From assembly GCA_003554565.1 (NCBI GenBank), contig PWGR01000142.1, positions 1 through 12,851 of the forward strand: a stretch of 12,851 nt of DNA. The letters run 5' to 3'. Below the pieces are notes generated by a model. That model did no database searches. It was not told the origin of the DNA and was given only the letters and a program-made list of their open reading frames with translations. The position numbers were made by a program, and so were the translations under genes. Below are positions 6,465-12,851 of this stretch, in pieces; position 1 is the stretch's first letter, and each line of letters starts with the position of its first letter. Origin of the DNA: Clostridia bacterium. Lineage in GTDB: Bacteria > Bacillota > Sulfobacillia > SLMV01.

Positions 6465-7094
6465 GTGGCTAGATATACGGGTCCCGTCTGCCGGGTGTGC
6501 CGGCGGGAAGGTGAAAAACTGTTCCTCAAAGGGGACAGATGCTACAGCGAAAAATGCGCCATGGAAAAGCGCGGACAGCCCCCGGGGCAGCACGGTGCCA
6601 GGCGCCGGCGCAATCTCAGTGAGTATGGACTTCAGCTGCGCGAAAAGCAGAAGGTTCGTCGCATGTACGGTGTGATGGAGAGACAGTTCCGCCGTTACTA
6701 CGAGGAAGCTGCGCGGCGACAGGGCGTCACTGGTGAGATACTTCTCCAGCTGCTGGAGCGGCGTCTGGACAATGTCGTGTTCCGCATGGGGTTCGCCGCA
6801 TCGCGTGCAGAGGCGAGGCAGATGGTCAATCACGGGAAGTTCCTTGTCAATGACCGTCCGACCGACATTCCGTCATTTTTGGTGTCCGAGGGAGACAGGA
6901 TCGAGGTCAAGCCCGGCTCCAAGGGCATGCCCCGGCTGCAGGAACTGCAGGAGGTTGCCGCCGGACGCAGCATTCCCGGATGGCTGAGCGTCGATTGGGA
7001 GCAGAAGCGAGGAACTGTCCTGCGACTGCCCGAGCGAGATGAGGTTGATGTTCCCATCGAGGAACATCTTATCGTCGAGATGTACTCACGTTGA
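6465..7094 (+). CDS. rpsD: 30S ribosomal protein S4 (zinc-binding form)
   Basis: A 209-residue S4, a primary 16S rRNA binder and assembly initiator. C9, C12, C26 and C31 form the zinc site of the C+ type. The S4 RNA-binding domain is at about 98-148 (RRLDNVVFRMGFAASRAEARQ, then HGKFLVNDRP). The open frame runs back into rpsK, but GTG at 6465 is chosen because AGGAGGT (6451-6457) sits seven bases upstream and the product then begins MARYTGPVCRVCRREG. In E. coli S4 represses the alpha operon. Position between rpsK and rpoA is the Clostridia-like arrangement. Confidence 0.97.
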   Translation: MARYTGPVCRVCRREGEKLFLKGDRCYSEKCAMEKRGQPPGQHGARRRRNLSEYGLQLREKQKVRRMYGVMERQFRRYYEEAARRQGVTGEILLQLLERRLDNVVFRMGFAASRAEARQMVNHGKFLVNDRPTDIPSFLVSEGDRIEVKPGSKGMPRLQELQEVAAGRSIPGWLSVDWEQKRGTVLRLPERDEVDVPIEEHLIVEMYSR

Positions 7095-7121
7095 TCGTCG
7101 GCACCGGAACTTTTTCACTTC

Positions 7122-7128
7122 GGGGGGG
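7122..7128 (+). promoter_or_regulatory. Unusual all-G ribosome binding site of rpoA
   Basis: A run of seven G lies eight bases before the rpoA ATG, in place of the GGAGG used by most neighbours. It can still pair with the CCUCC end of 16S rRNA, with mismatch or by sliding. It may set a different translation rate for alpha, or simply reflect drift. Confidence 0.6.
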
Positions 7129-7136
7129 CAGATCGG

Positions 7137-8093
7137 ATGCTGGAAATTGAAAAGCCCACCATTGCTAACAGAGAGATTAATGAGGACGAGGGCGGTGCGC
7201 AGGGTACCTTCGTCGTAGAGCCTCTGGAGCGAGGTTATGGTTCCACGCTAGGTAATTCACTACGCCGAGCCCTGCTTTCCTCCATTCCCGGAGCTGCGAT
7301 CACGTCGGTACAGATTGACGGCGTGCGGCACCAGTTTGACACAGTGCCGGGGGTGGTGGAGGATGTTACGGAGATCATCCTGAACTTGAAGGGTCTGGTT
7401 CTCAAGTGTTACACGGAAGAACCGCAGACTCTTCTCCTTGAGACAGAGCAGGAGGGTGTGGTGCGGGCAGGAGACGTGCACCACCCCGCTGATGTCGATA
7501 TTCTCAACCCGGATCATCACATCATGACGCTCGATTCTGGGGCGCGCGTGTACATGGAGATGACGGTAGAGCAGGGGCGCGGGTATGTGCCTGCGAAAGA
7601 ACACAAGGAAGAGGGACAACCTCTGGGGCTCATAGCTGTTGACTCGACATTCAGCCCGGTACTGCGGGCCAACTACACTGTGGAGGCTGCTCGTGTCGGA
7701 CAGCGTACCGATTATGACCGCCTGATTCTGGACGTCAGGACGGACGGGAGCACTTCTCCCGAGGAAGCCGTGAGCCTGGCGGCCCGCATCGTCAAGGAGC
7801 ACCTGGATATATTCGTCAGCCTGACCGAGGAACCTGAGGAAGAGGCCGAAATAATGGTGGAGCCGGAAGAGGAAGAGAAGAACAAGCTGCTCTCCCGCAG
7901 CATTGAGGAACTGGGCCTGTCCGTACGATCATTCAACTGCCTGAAGAGGGCGGGAATCGATACGGTTGGTGAACTGGTGGCCTATACTCCGGAGGAAATG
8001 CTGAAGATACGCAATCTGGGAGAGAAGTCGCTGCTTGAAGTGCAAGAGAAGCTCGAAGAGAACGGGCTTGAATTGGAGGAATCTCCTGAATGA
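7137..8093 (+). CDS. rpoA: DNA-directed RNA polymerase subunit alpha
   Basis: A 318-residue alpha subunit of near-standard length (about 315). The N-terminal domain (about 1-228) has ERGYGSTLGNSLRRALLSSIPG (31-52), the dimerisation and assembly region, and DYDRLILDVRTDGS. An acidic linker (about 230-248, rich in Glu) joins the C-terminal domain (about 249-312), with IEELGLSVRSFNCLKRAGI and RNLGEKSLLEVQ. R264 corresponds to the UP-element-contacting R265 of E. coli. ATG at 7137 follows a run of seven G (7122-7128). It lies between rpsD and rplQ as usual. The linker looks strongly acidic, but not outside the normal range. Confidence 0.98.
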   Translation: MLEIEKPTIANREINEDEGGAQGTFVVEPLERGYGSTLGNSLRRALLSSIPGAAITSVQIDGVRHQFDTVPGVVEDVTEIILNLKGLVLKCYTEEPQTLLLETEQEGVVRAGDVHHPADVDILNPDHHIMTLDSGARVYMEMTVEQGRGYVPAKEHKEEGQPLGLIAVDSTFSPVLRANYTVEAARVGQRTDYDRLILDVRTDGSTSPEEAVSLAARIVKEHLDIFVSLTEEPEEEAEIMVEPEEEEKNKLLSRSIEELGLSVRSFNCLKRAGIDTVGELVAYTPEEMLKIRNLGEKSLLEVQEKLEENGLELEESPE

Positions 8094-8132
8094 TGGACAG
8101 GACAGTACGTACCTGGAGGGAGAGGGTCTGAA

Positions 8133-8471
8133 GTGCGGCCTAAGAAGTTGAACAGGACTAAGGCCCAGCGCCGGGCGCTGATGCGCGGGCTGGTCACAGC
8201 GGTGCTGGAACACGAGCAGGTGGAGACCACCGAGGCCAAGGCAAAAGCCGCCCGCCCGCTGGTGGAGAAGATGATCACCCTGGGCAAGAGGGGAGATCTA
8301 CATTCCCGGCGCAGGGTGGCAAGTTATGTAAATGATGACTCCGTGGTCAAGAAAGTTTTTGATGTTCTGGCCGAACGGTACGCTGACCGACCCGGTGGCT
8401 ACACCCGGGTGCTAAAGAAGGGTCCGCGCCGGGGAGATGGATCTCCCATGGTGATTGTCGAGCTGGTGTGA
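8133..8471 (+). CDS. rplQ: 50S ribosomal protein L17
   Basis: A 112-residue L17. Diagnostic segments are KLNRTKAQRRALMRGL near the start, VEKMITLGKRGDLHSRRR in the middle, and GGYTRVLKKGPRRGDGSPM before the VELV end. L17 lies near the peptide exit tunnel opening of the 50S subunit. GTG is the only good start: upstream in frame there is no ATG back to the stop of rpoA. GGAGGGAGAGGG (8115-8126) precedes it. It closes the alpha-operon set and is followed after 22 bases by the ECF genes. Confidence 0.97.
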   Translation: MRPKKLNRTKAQRRALMRGLVTAVLEHEQVETTEAKAKAARPLVEKMITLGKRGDLHSRRRVASYVNDDSVVKKVFDVLAERYADRPGGYTRVLKKGPRRGDGSPMVIVELV

Positions 8472-8477
8472 TGCTGT

Positions 8478-8483
8478 AAGGAG
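8478..8483 (+). promoter_or_regulatory. Shine-Dalgarno deciding the ecfA1 start
   Basis: AAGGAG lies ten bases before GTG 8494, just after the rplQ stop. It argues against a start inside rplQ (8455). Confidence 0.7.
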
Positions 8484-8493
8484 TGCTGCCGCA

Positions 8494-9348
8494 GTGCCAG
8501 AGACTCCGTTAATTGAGATGCGGGGCGTCAGCTATTCTTATCGCCGGGGCGAGGCCGCCGAGGTGGCCGCACTGCAGGACATCGACCTGCAGATCTGCCC
8601 GGGCGAGTTTGTGGCTGTGGTGGGTGCCAATGGTTCTGGCAAGTCGACCCTGGCCAAGCTCATGAATGCACTGCTTCTGCCCACAGAGGGAGAGGTTTCT
8701 GTATCCGGTCTCTCCACGCTGCAGGAGGAGTATCGCTGGGACATCCGACGAAAAGTGGGGATGGTATTTCAGAATCCCGACAACCAGCTGGTGAGCACTA
8801 CAGTAGAGGAGGAAGTGGCCTTCGGCCTGGAGAACATCGGGATTCCGACCGATGAGATGCGGCAGATTGTGCCTGAGATGCTCGGAGATGTGGGCATGGG
8901 ATCCCACCTGCGCGACGAGCCGCACAACCTCTCCGGAGGCCAGAAACAGCGGGTGGCCATTGCCGCGGTGCTATCTATGGCCCCGGATTGCCTGGTTATG
9001 GACGAGGCCACATCCATGCTGGACCCGCAGGGACGGGCCGATGTACTTGATGTGACTCGGCGGCTGTGTCGCGAGCGGGGCCTGGCGGTTATCTGGATAT
9101 CACACTTCATGGAGGAGGCGGCAGAAGCGGACAGGATAGTAGTTCTCAATCGGGGTGCAGTTGCCGCCGACGCCGCGCCGAGACACCTTTTTGCCGGCGC
9201 GGTTGAACTGGAGGACATGGGACTGGATACGCCCGCAGTGACGCAGTTGGCCGGTGAAATGCGCAGCAGGGGCTTTTCGATCCCCGCCGGTATCACCGAG
9301 ACGGACGAGCTGGTGAGAGCAATATGCCAATTGTATTTGAAGACGTAG
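8494..9348 (+). CDS. ecfA1: ECF transporter ATPase EcfA1 (CbiO-type)
   Basis: A 284-residue ABC ATPase of the energy-coupling-factor family. It has Walker A GANGSGKST (44-52), Q-loop VFQNP (Q93), signature LSGGQKQR (146-153), Walker B CLVMDEATSMLDP (166-178) and the switch His in WISH (H204). DEATSMLD rather than DEPT is typical of the A1 type. With EcfA2 and EcfT it powers uptake of vitamins or metal ions through exchangeable S components. The frame opens at 8455 inside rplQ, but GTG 8494, ten bases after AAGGAG (8478-8483), gives a normal N-terminus. Its end overlaps ecfA2 by 25 bases. Confidence 0.95.
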   Translation: MPETPLIEMRGVSYSYRRGEAAEVAALQDIDLQICPGEFVAVVGANGSGKSTLAKLMNALLLPTEGEVSVSGLSTLQEEYRWDIRRKVGMVFQNPDNQLVSTTVEEEVAFGLENIGIPTDEMRQIVPEMLGDVGMGSHLRDEPHNLSGGQKQRVAIAAVLSMAPDCLVMDEATSMLDPQGRADVLDVTRRLCRERGLAVIWISHFMEEAAEADRIVVLNRGAVAADAAPRHLFAGAVELEDMGLDTPAVTQLAGEMRSRGFSIPAGITETDELVRAICQLYLKT

Positions 9349-10217
9349 ATTACGTATACGACCCAGAGACACCCTGGCAAACCACTGCCCTGCGGGACGT
9401 GAGCCTGCGGATTGAGGACGGTGAGTTTGTCGGTATTGTCGGGCCGACAGGATCCGGCAAGTCCACACTGGTGCAGCATCTCAACGGGATCCTGAAGCCC
9501 ACGTGTGGGCGGGTTCGGGTGGACGATATTGAAGTGGGCGCAGACCGGGGCAGGATGAAGGAACTGCGGCAGAAAGTGGGGCTGGTCTTTCAGTATCCCG
9601 AGCATCAGCTTTTTGAAGAGACCGTCCGGGATGATATCGCCTTTGGCCCCAAGAATATAGGCCTCAGTGAGGACGAGGTGCAGCGCAGGGTGCGTTGGGC
9701 CTGCCGTGCGGTGGATCTGGATGAGCAGATCCTCGATCGTTCGCCGTTCGAGCTGTCGGGTGGGCAGATGAGGAGGGCGGCTATCGCAGGTGTGCTGGCC
9801 ATGAAGTGCCGGGTCCTGGTTATGGATGAACCAACTGCCGGCCTCGACCCCCGCGGGCGCGCCAATATGCTGGATCAGATGCGAAGGCTGCACAGCGGCG
9901 GCATGACGATAATCATGGTGTCGCACGGGATAGATGATATAGCCCAGATCGCCGATCGGGTGATTGTTATGAACGAGGGCAGCATCGGTATGCAGGGAAC
10001 GACGCGGGAGATATTCCGCCGGTACGAGGACCTGCAGGCCCTGTCGCTGCAGGTTCCCAGGACCGCGCAGATCATGCGGAGACTGCGCGAGGCCGGGATT
10101 CCAGTGCCCGTGGATGTCCTTACGATCAACGAGGCAGCCGATGCCCTTGCGGAAGTACTGAGGGGGAAGAACTGCGGTGCTGAAGAGCATAACCATAGGT
10201 CAGTACATTCCCGGTGA
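9324..10217 (+). CDS. ecfA2: ECF transporter ATPase EcfA2 (CbiO-type)
   Basis: A 297-residue ABC ATPase, the partner of EcfA1. It has Walker A GPTGSGKST (40-48), Q-loop VFQYPEHQLF (Q90), signature LSGGQMRR (144-151), Walker B VLVMDEPTAGLDP (164-176) and switch His in VSHG (H201). DEPTAGLDP and YPEHQLF are typical of the A2 type. ATG 9324 lies inside the end of ecfA1, with GGTGAG (9312-9317) upstream; the 25-base overlap implies coupled translation and matched amounts of the two ATPases. Its own end overlaps ecfT by 41 bases. Confidence 0.95.
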   Translation: MPIVFEDVDYVYDPETPWQTTALRDVSLRIEDGEFVGIVGPTGSGKSTLVQHLNGILKPTCGRVRVDDIEVGADRGRMKELRQKVGLVFQYPEHQLFEETVRDDIAFGPKNIGLSEDEVQRRVRWACRAVDLDEQILDRSPFELSGGQMRRAAIAGVLAMKCRVLVMDEPTAGLDPRGRANMLDQMRRLHSGGMTIIMVSHGIDDIAQIADRVIVMNEGSIGMQGTTREIFRRYEDLQALSLQVPRTAQIMRRLREAGIPVPVDVLTINEAADALAEVLRGKNCGAEEHNHRSVHSR

Positions 10218-10965
10218 ATCGATCATCCACAGGCTGGACCCGCGGACCAAGATCCTGGGCACTCTCGGTTATGTGGTGATCCTGTTTGTGCTGCGGGGCC
10301 CGGCGGGATATGCTGTCATGGCAGGGATCACCGCGGCTGTTGCTCTGCTTGGACGAATCCCGGTCAGGATGCTCCTGCGAGGCCTGCGACCGGTGCTCAT
10401 AATTATTCTATTTACAATTGTGCTGAATATGGTCATGACTCCCGGTGAGACCGTCTACCAGCTCGGTCCCCTTGATGTGACGGACGAGGGAATCGTGCAG
10501 GCTGCGACAATGTCGATTCGGGTGATTCTGCTGATTATGACCACATCGATGCTGACCTTGACAACTGCGCCCATAGACCTGACGGATGGAATAGAGTACT
10601 TGTTGGGTCCTTTTCGTCGTCTCGGAGTTCCGGCGCACGAGCTGGCTATGATGATGACCATTGCCCTCCGGTTCATACCGACCCTGGTCGATGAGCTGGA
10701 GCGAATCATGAAAGCGCAGATGGCCCGTGGGGCTGATTTTGATACGGGCAGTTTTCTGGACCGGGCAAAGAGCATGATTCCGCTGCTGGGGCCGCTGTTC
10801 ATCAGTGCATTCCGCCGCGCCGATGATCTCGCCCTGGCCATGGAAGCCCGGTGTTACCGCGGCGGGGAAGGGCGCACGCGTTACAAGGTGCTGAAAGTGA
10901 GCACTCCGGATTTTTGGGCCGGCGCATTTCTCGTCTGCACCTTCGGTGCGGCGCTATGGGTGTGA
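10177..10965 (+). CDS. ecfT: ECF transporter membrane coupling protein EcfT
   Basis: A 262-residue membrane protein. It starts with GQYIPGESIIHRLDPRTKI, the usual EcfT N-terminus, and has hydrophobic segments near 27-60, 70-88, 112-130, 155-170 and 246-262. The coupling-helix signatures that contact the ATPases are visible: MARGADF (182-188) and EARCYRGG (223-230). EcfT links the two ATPases to a substrate-binding S subunit; none is in the window, as is normal for a shared (group II) module. GTG 10177 follows AGGGGGAA (10161-10168) within the end of ecfA2. Confidence 0.94.
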   Translation: MLKSITIGQYIPGESIIHRLDPRTKILGTLGYVVILFVLRGPAGYAVMAGITAAVALLGRIPVRMLLRGLRPVLIIILFTIVLNMVMTPGETVYQLGPLDVTDEGIVQAATMSIRVILLIMTTSMLTLTTAPIDLTDGIEYLLGPFRRLGVPAHELAMMMTIALRFIPTLVDELERIMKAQMARGADFDTGSFLDRAKSMIPLLGPLFISAFRRADDLALAMEARCYRGGEGRTRYKVLKVSTPDFWAGAFLVCTFGAALWV

Positions 10966-11747
10966 TGCCGGTGCCCGGGGTGAAAACGGTAAAGCTCATC
11001 GTGGCGTACGACGGGGGAGAGTTTCACGGGTTTCAGCGCCAGCGGGAGGAGCCGACCGTCCAGTCGGTGCTGGAGAAGGCTCTCAATGACATAAATGGTG
11101 CCCCGACGACGGTGCGGGGGGCGGGACGAACCGATGCCGGTGTCCATGCCTGGGGACAGGTGGTTGCGTTTTGCCCCAGGGTGCAGATTCCGGAAGAGCG
11201 TTGGCCCCGGGCCCTGAACCGCTTGCTGCCCCCGGCGTTGCTGGTCCGCTCAGCGGAGCCTGTGGGCGGAGATTTTGATCCGGTGCGCGATGCGAGATGG
11301 AAGCATTACAGATACGAGATGAGCTGCGGGGCTATGCCGTCGCCTTTTGAGTACCGTTACGTACACCAGGTACCAGTGGACATCTCGGTGGCTTCCATGC
11401 GCAGGGCTGCCCGCCTGCTCATCGGGCGGCGGGATTTCGCGTCCTTTCAGGTCAGCGGGAGACCCGCAGCCAGCACCGTGCGGAGGATGTACCAGCTGGG
11501 TGTAGTCAGGCGGGGCGAGCGCATTATTGTGGATCTGGTAGCGGACGGCTTTCTTTACAAGATGGCGCGCAGTATAGTGGGGACACTTATTGCGGTCGGA
11601 GGTGGCCAGATGGCCCCGGAGGATATGAGGCGGATCCTCGATGGCCGCGACCGATCCCTCGCAGGCCCCACCGCGCCGCCGCAGGGCCTGTGCATGATGC
11701 GGGTGTGCTATGGCGATGCAATTGACGTTATGCGATGCAGTCGATAG
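10965..11747 (+). CDS. truA: tRNA pseudouridine synthase A
   Basis: A 260-residue TruA, which makes pseudouridine at positions 38-40 of tRNA anticodon stems. The catalytic Asp is D57 in GAGRTDAGVHA (53-62). Other family marks are KLIVAYDGGEFHGFQRQ near the start, DFDPVRDARWKHYRYE and DGFLYKMARSIVGTL. The frame extends back to 10851 in ecfT. ATG 10965 is preferred as it overlaps the ecfT stop by one base (TGATG); ATG 10956 and GTG 10980 are also possible and all have weak ribosome sites. The last bases contain a promoter for rplM. Confidence 0.95.
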   Translation: MPVPGVKTVKLIVAYDGGEFHGFQRQREEPTVQSVLEKALNDINGAPTTVRGAGRTDAGVHAWGQVVAFCPRVQIPEERWPRALNRLLPPALLVRSAEPVGGDFDPVRDARWKHYRYEMSCGAMPSPFEYRYVHQVPVDISVASMRRAARLLIGRRDFASFQVSGRPAASTVRRMYQLGVVRRGERIIVDLVADGFLYKMARSIVGTLIAVGGGQMAPEDMRRILDGRDRSLAGPTAPPQGLCMMRVCYGDAIDVMRCSR

Positions 11748-11750
11748 AAT
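11722..11750 (+). promoter_or_regulatory. Promoter for rplM-rpsI (SigA type)
   Basis: TTGACG (11722-11727) and TAGAAT (11745-11750) are separated by exactly 17 bases, with one mismatch each to TTGACA and TATAAT. The -10 box starts on the truA stop codon. Transcription would start near 11756-11758, at the foot of the hairpin before rplM. This would let rplM-rpsI be expressed separately from the upstream cluster. It is a sequence prediction and no start site is known. Confidence 0.68.
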
Positions 11751-11756
11751 CGGTGA

Positions 11757-11788
11757 TGTGCTCTAAGCACTTCGTGCAAGAGAGCACA
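11757..11788 (+). promoter_or_regulatory. Hairpin before rplM, candidate L13 leader
   Basis: TGTGCTCT (11757-11764) pairs with AGAGCACA (11781-11788), eight base pairs. Inside, GCAC (11767-11770) pairs with GTGC (11774-11777) around a TTC loop, with a small internal loop of AA opposite AAG. The structure ends seven bases before the GGGGAGGGG ribosome site (11796-11804) and would be the 5' end of the transcript from the predicted promoter. An L13 leader RNA upstream of rplM is a known autoregulatory class in Bacillota, and position fits. I cannot verify the match to its consensus. A short TTTT (11792-11795) also permits a weak terminator reading. Confidence 0.55.
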
Positions 11789-11807
11789 GAGTTTTGGGGA
11801 GGGGCAC

Positions 11808-12248
11808 ATGATGGATCGAACGTATATGGCTAAAGATGGTGAAGTACAGAGGAAATGGTGGGTCGTCGATGCGAGCGGGGTACCGCTCGGGCGAATCGCC
11901 AGCCGGGTCGCGCATGTGCTGCGCGGCAAACACAAGCCCACGTTCACCCCGCACGTCGATGTAGGAGACCACGTCGTGGTGGTCAATGCGGGTGAGGTGA
12001 CGTTGAGCGGCCGAAAGCCGGAGCAGAAGATGTACTACAGGCACACCAGGTATCCGGGTGGACTCAAGAGCAGATCCTACGAGGAGCTGTTGGAAGAGGA
12101 TCCCGAATTTGTGGTGGAAAAGGCGATCCGCGGTATGCTGCCCAAGAACAAGCTGGGGAGAAAGATGGTCAAGAAGCTGAAAGTCTACGCCGGCCCTGAT
12201 CACCCGCATGAGGCGCAGCAGCCGGAGGAACTGGAGATCGAGCTCTAG
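11808..12248 (+). CDS. rplM: 50S ribosomal protein L13
   Basis: A 146-residue L13, an early 50S assembly protein. Typical segments are RKWWVVDASGVPLGRIAS, LRGKHKPTFTPHVDVGDHVVVVNA, the YYRHTRYPGGLKS segment, GMLPKNKLGR and YAGPDHPHEAQQP. The start has two adjacent ATG codons (11808 and 11811); either suits GGGGAGGGG (11796-11804), so the protein may be one residue shorter. It is probably transcribed from its own promoter at the end of truA with a leader hairpin, and is followed by rpsI after 32 bases, the usual pair. Confidence 0.97.
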   Translation: MMDRTYMAKDGEVQRKWWVVDASGVPLGRIASRVAHVLRGKHKPTFTPHVDVGDHVVVVNAGEVTLSGRKPEQKMYYRHTRYPGGLKSRSYEELLEEDPEFVVEKAIRGMLPKNKLGRKMVKKLKVYAGPDHPHEAQQPEELEIEL

Positions 12249-12280
12249 AATGATCATACAGAGAGAAAGGGGGGTTGAAC

Positions 12281-12673
12281 ATGGCAGTGATGCAGCATCT
12301 GGGAACAGGGAGACGTAAAAAAGCAGTCGCGCGCGTACGTCTGGTGCCCGGAGACGGGCGAATAGAGGTCAACGAACGCGACTTCGAGGAATACTTTGCC
12401 CTGGCTACCATGCGCGAGCGCGCCCTGGCTCCGCTGCGCCTCGCCGACCGGACATCCAAATACGATGTTCTGGCCCGGGTGGAGGGTGGTGGTATTTCTG
12501 GTCAGGCCGGTGCACTGCGGCATGGGATTGCGAGGGCGCTGGTCGAGGCTGAGCCGGAACTCCGGCCCAGATTGAAAAAGGCCGGGTTGTTGACCCGGGA
12601 CCCGCGCATGAAGGAGCGCCGCAAGTACGGCCTCAAGAAGGCGCGCAAGGCACCGCAGTTCTCCAAGCGCTAG
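12281..12673 (+). CDS. rpsI: 30S ribosomal protein S9
   Basis: A 130-residue S9 of exact normal length. It has GTGRRKKAVARVRLVPGDG near the start, GGGISGQAGALRHGIARAL in the middle, DPRMKERRKYGLKKARKAPQ and the universal SKR end, whose last residues reach P-site tRNA. ATG 12281 is preferred to an in-frame TTG at 12275 because the G-rich ribosome site (12269-12274) is six bases before it. Its TAG stop shares the CTAG sequence at 12670-12673 with the stop of the convergent amidase gene, so no intergenic space is left for a terminator. Confidence 0.97.
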   Translation: MAVMQHLGTGRRKKAVARVRLVPGDGRIEVNERDFEEYFALATMRERALAPLRLADRTSKYDVLARVEGGGISGQAGALRHGIARALVEAEPELRPRLKKAGLLTRDPRMKERRKYGLKKARKAPQFSKR

Positions 12674-12851
12674 TTCTTCGAACCTGGTTTATCCCCATGG
12701 CCGGAAGCGAAGTAGCGCAGTATTCCGATGGTGATGGCCCAGGCAACCTTGCGCTGGTAGTGTCGGTCCGCCAGCAGTTCGGCATCTCGGGGGTTGCTCA
12801 GGAAACCCACCTCAACATTTACTGCGGGAAGGTGTGTCTGCTCCAGTATGT
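12670..12851 (-). CDS. N-acetylmuramoyl-L-alanine amidase, C-terminal fragment (CwlD/AmiC type)
   Basis: On the minus strand, 59 codons end at TAG (12672-12670); the rest lies beyond the right edge. The visible protein has LPAVNVEVGFLSNPRDAELL, then YQRKVAWAITIGILRYF and a short polar tail. The VEVGFLSNP motif carries the catalytic Glu of the zinc-dependent Amidase_3 family, which cleaves the bond between N-acetylmuramic acid and the stem peptide in peptidoglycan. A CwlD-type spore-cortex amidase is common near rplM-rpsI in Bacillota, but usually on the same strand, and the subfamily cannot be fixed from this fragment. It is oriented against the ribosomal cluster. Confidence 0.88.
   Translation of the reverse strand, partial: ILEQTHLPAVNVEVGFLSNPRDAELLADRHYQRKVAWAITIGILRYFASGHGDKPGSKN

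Noticed and set aside
8769..10196. Long minus-strand open frame of 475 codons across ecfA1 and ecfA2
   Set aside because: It is the antisense shadow of two genes with complete ABC motifs; the translation shows no recognisable domain, and GC-rich codon bias readily opens such frames.
10558..10563. Perfect TTGACA within ecfT as a possible promoter -35
   Set aside because: No -10-like sequence is found 16-18 bases downstream (GACGGA at that spacing).
11757..11795. Hairpin plus TTTT before rplM as a terminator of the upstream operon
   Set aside because: The T-run is only four long and separated from the stem, and the hairpin falls at the predicted transcript start; a leader role fits better, though a weak terminator cannot be excluded.
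1..12851. CRISPR arrays, insertion sequences, tRNA or rRNA genes, phage or defence genes
   Set aside because: No repeat arrays, transposase motifs, tRNA-like folds or defence domains were seen; the window is filled by conserved housekeeping genes.

Overview
The window is a continuous plus-strand block of housekeeping genes: the 3' part of the spc ribosomal-protein operon, the alpha operon, an ECF-transporter energizing module with truA, and rplM-rpsI. A convergent minus-strand amidase gene is cut off by the right edge. Gene order (secY-adk-map-KOW protein-infA-rpmJ-rpsM-rpsK-rpsD-rpoA-rplQ-ecfA1-ecfA2-ecfT-truA-rplM-rpsI), strong GGAGG-type Shine-Dalgarno sites, many GTG starts and GC-rich codon use suggest a GC-rich, Clostridia-like member of the Bacillota. 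rpsD lying between rpsK and rpoA fits Clostridia better than Bacillus. I cannot place it to genus.

Layout: 1-73 end of rpsH; 96-2045 rplF, rplR, rpsE, rplO, with no rpmD between rpsE and rplO; 2046-3314 secY; 3327-4758 adk and map; 4795-5154 a KOW-domain RNA-binding protein, overlapping infA (5147-5371); 5410-5523 rpmJ; 5547-8471 rpsM, rpsK, rpsD, rpoA, rplQ; 8494-10965 the overlapping ecfA1-ecfA2-ecfT; 10965-11747 truA; 11808-12673 rplM-rpsI; 12670-12851 (minus) the C-terminal end of a CwlD/AmiC-type N-acetylmuramoyl-L-alanine amidase. There is no gene-free stretch over 300 bases. The longest gap is 113 bases (rpsM-rpsK) and holds two hairpins.

The genes serve ribosome assembly (L6, L18, S5, L15, L36, S13, S11, S4, L17, L13, S9), translation initiation (IF-1), protein export and N-terminal maturation (SecY, methionine aminopeptidase), adenylate metabolism (Adk), transcription (RNA polymerase alpha), tRNA pseudouridylation (TruA) and vitamin/metal uptake (EcfA1A2T). 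Most neighbours are spaced for co-transcription and translational coupling.

I found no new biological system. The best observations are: a near-consensus promoter at the truA stop codon whose predicted transcript begins in a hairpin directly before rplM (a candidate L13 leader); loss of rpmD from its usual place; a structured rpsM-rpsK spacer; and a convergent rpsI/amidase overlap in which both stop codons share one CTAG.
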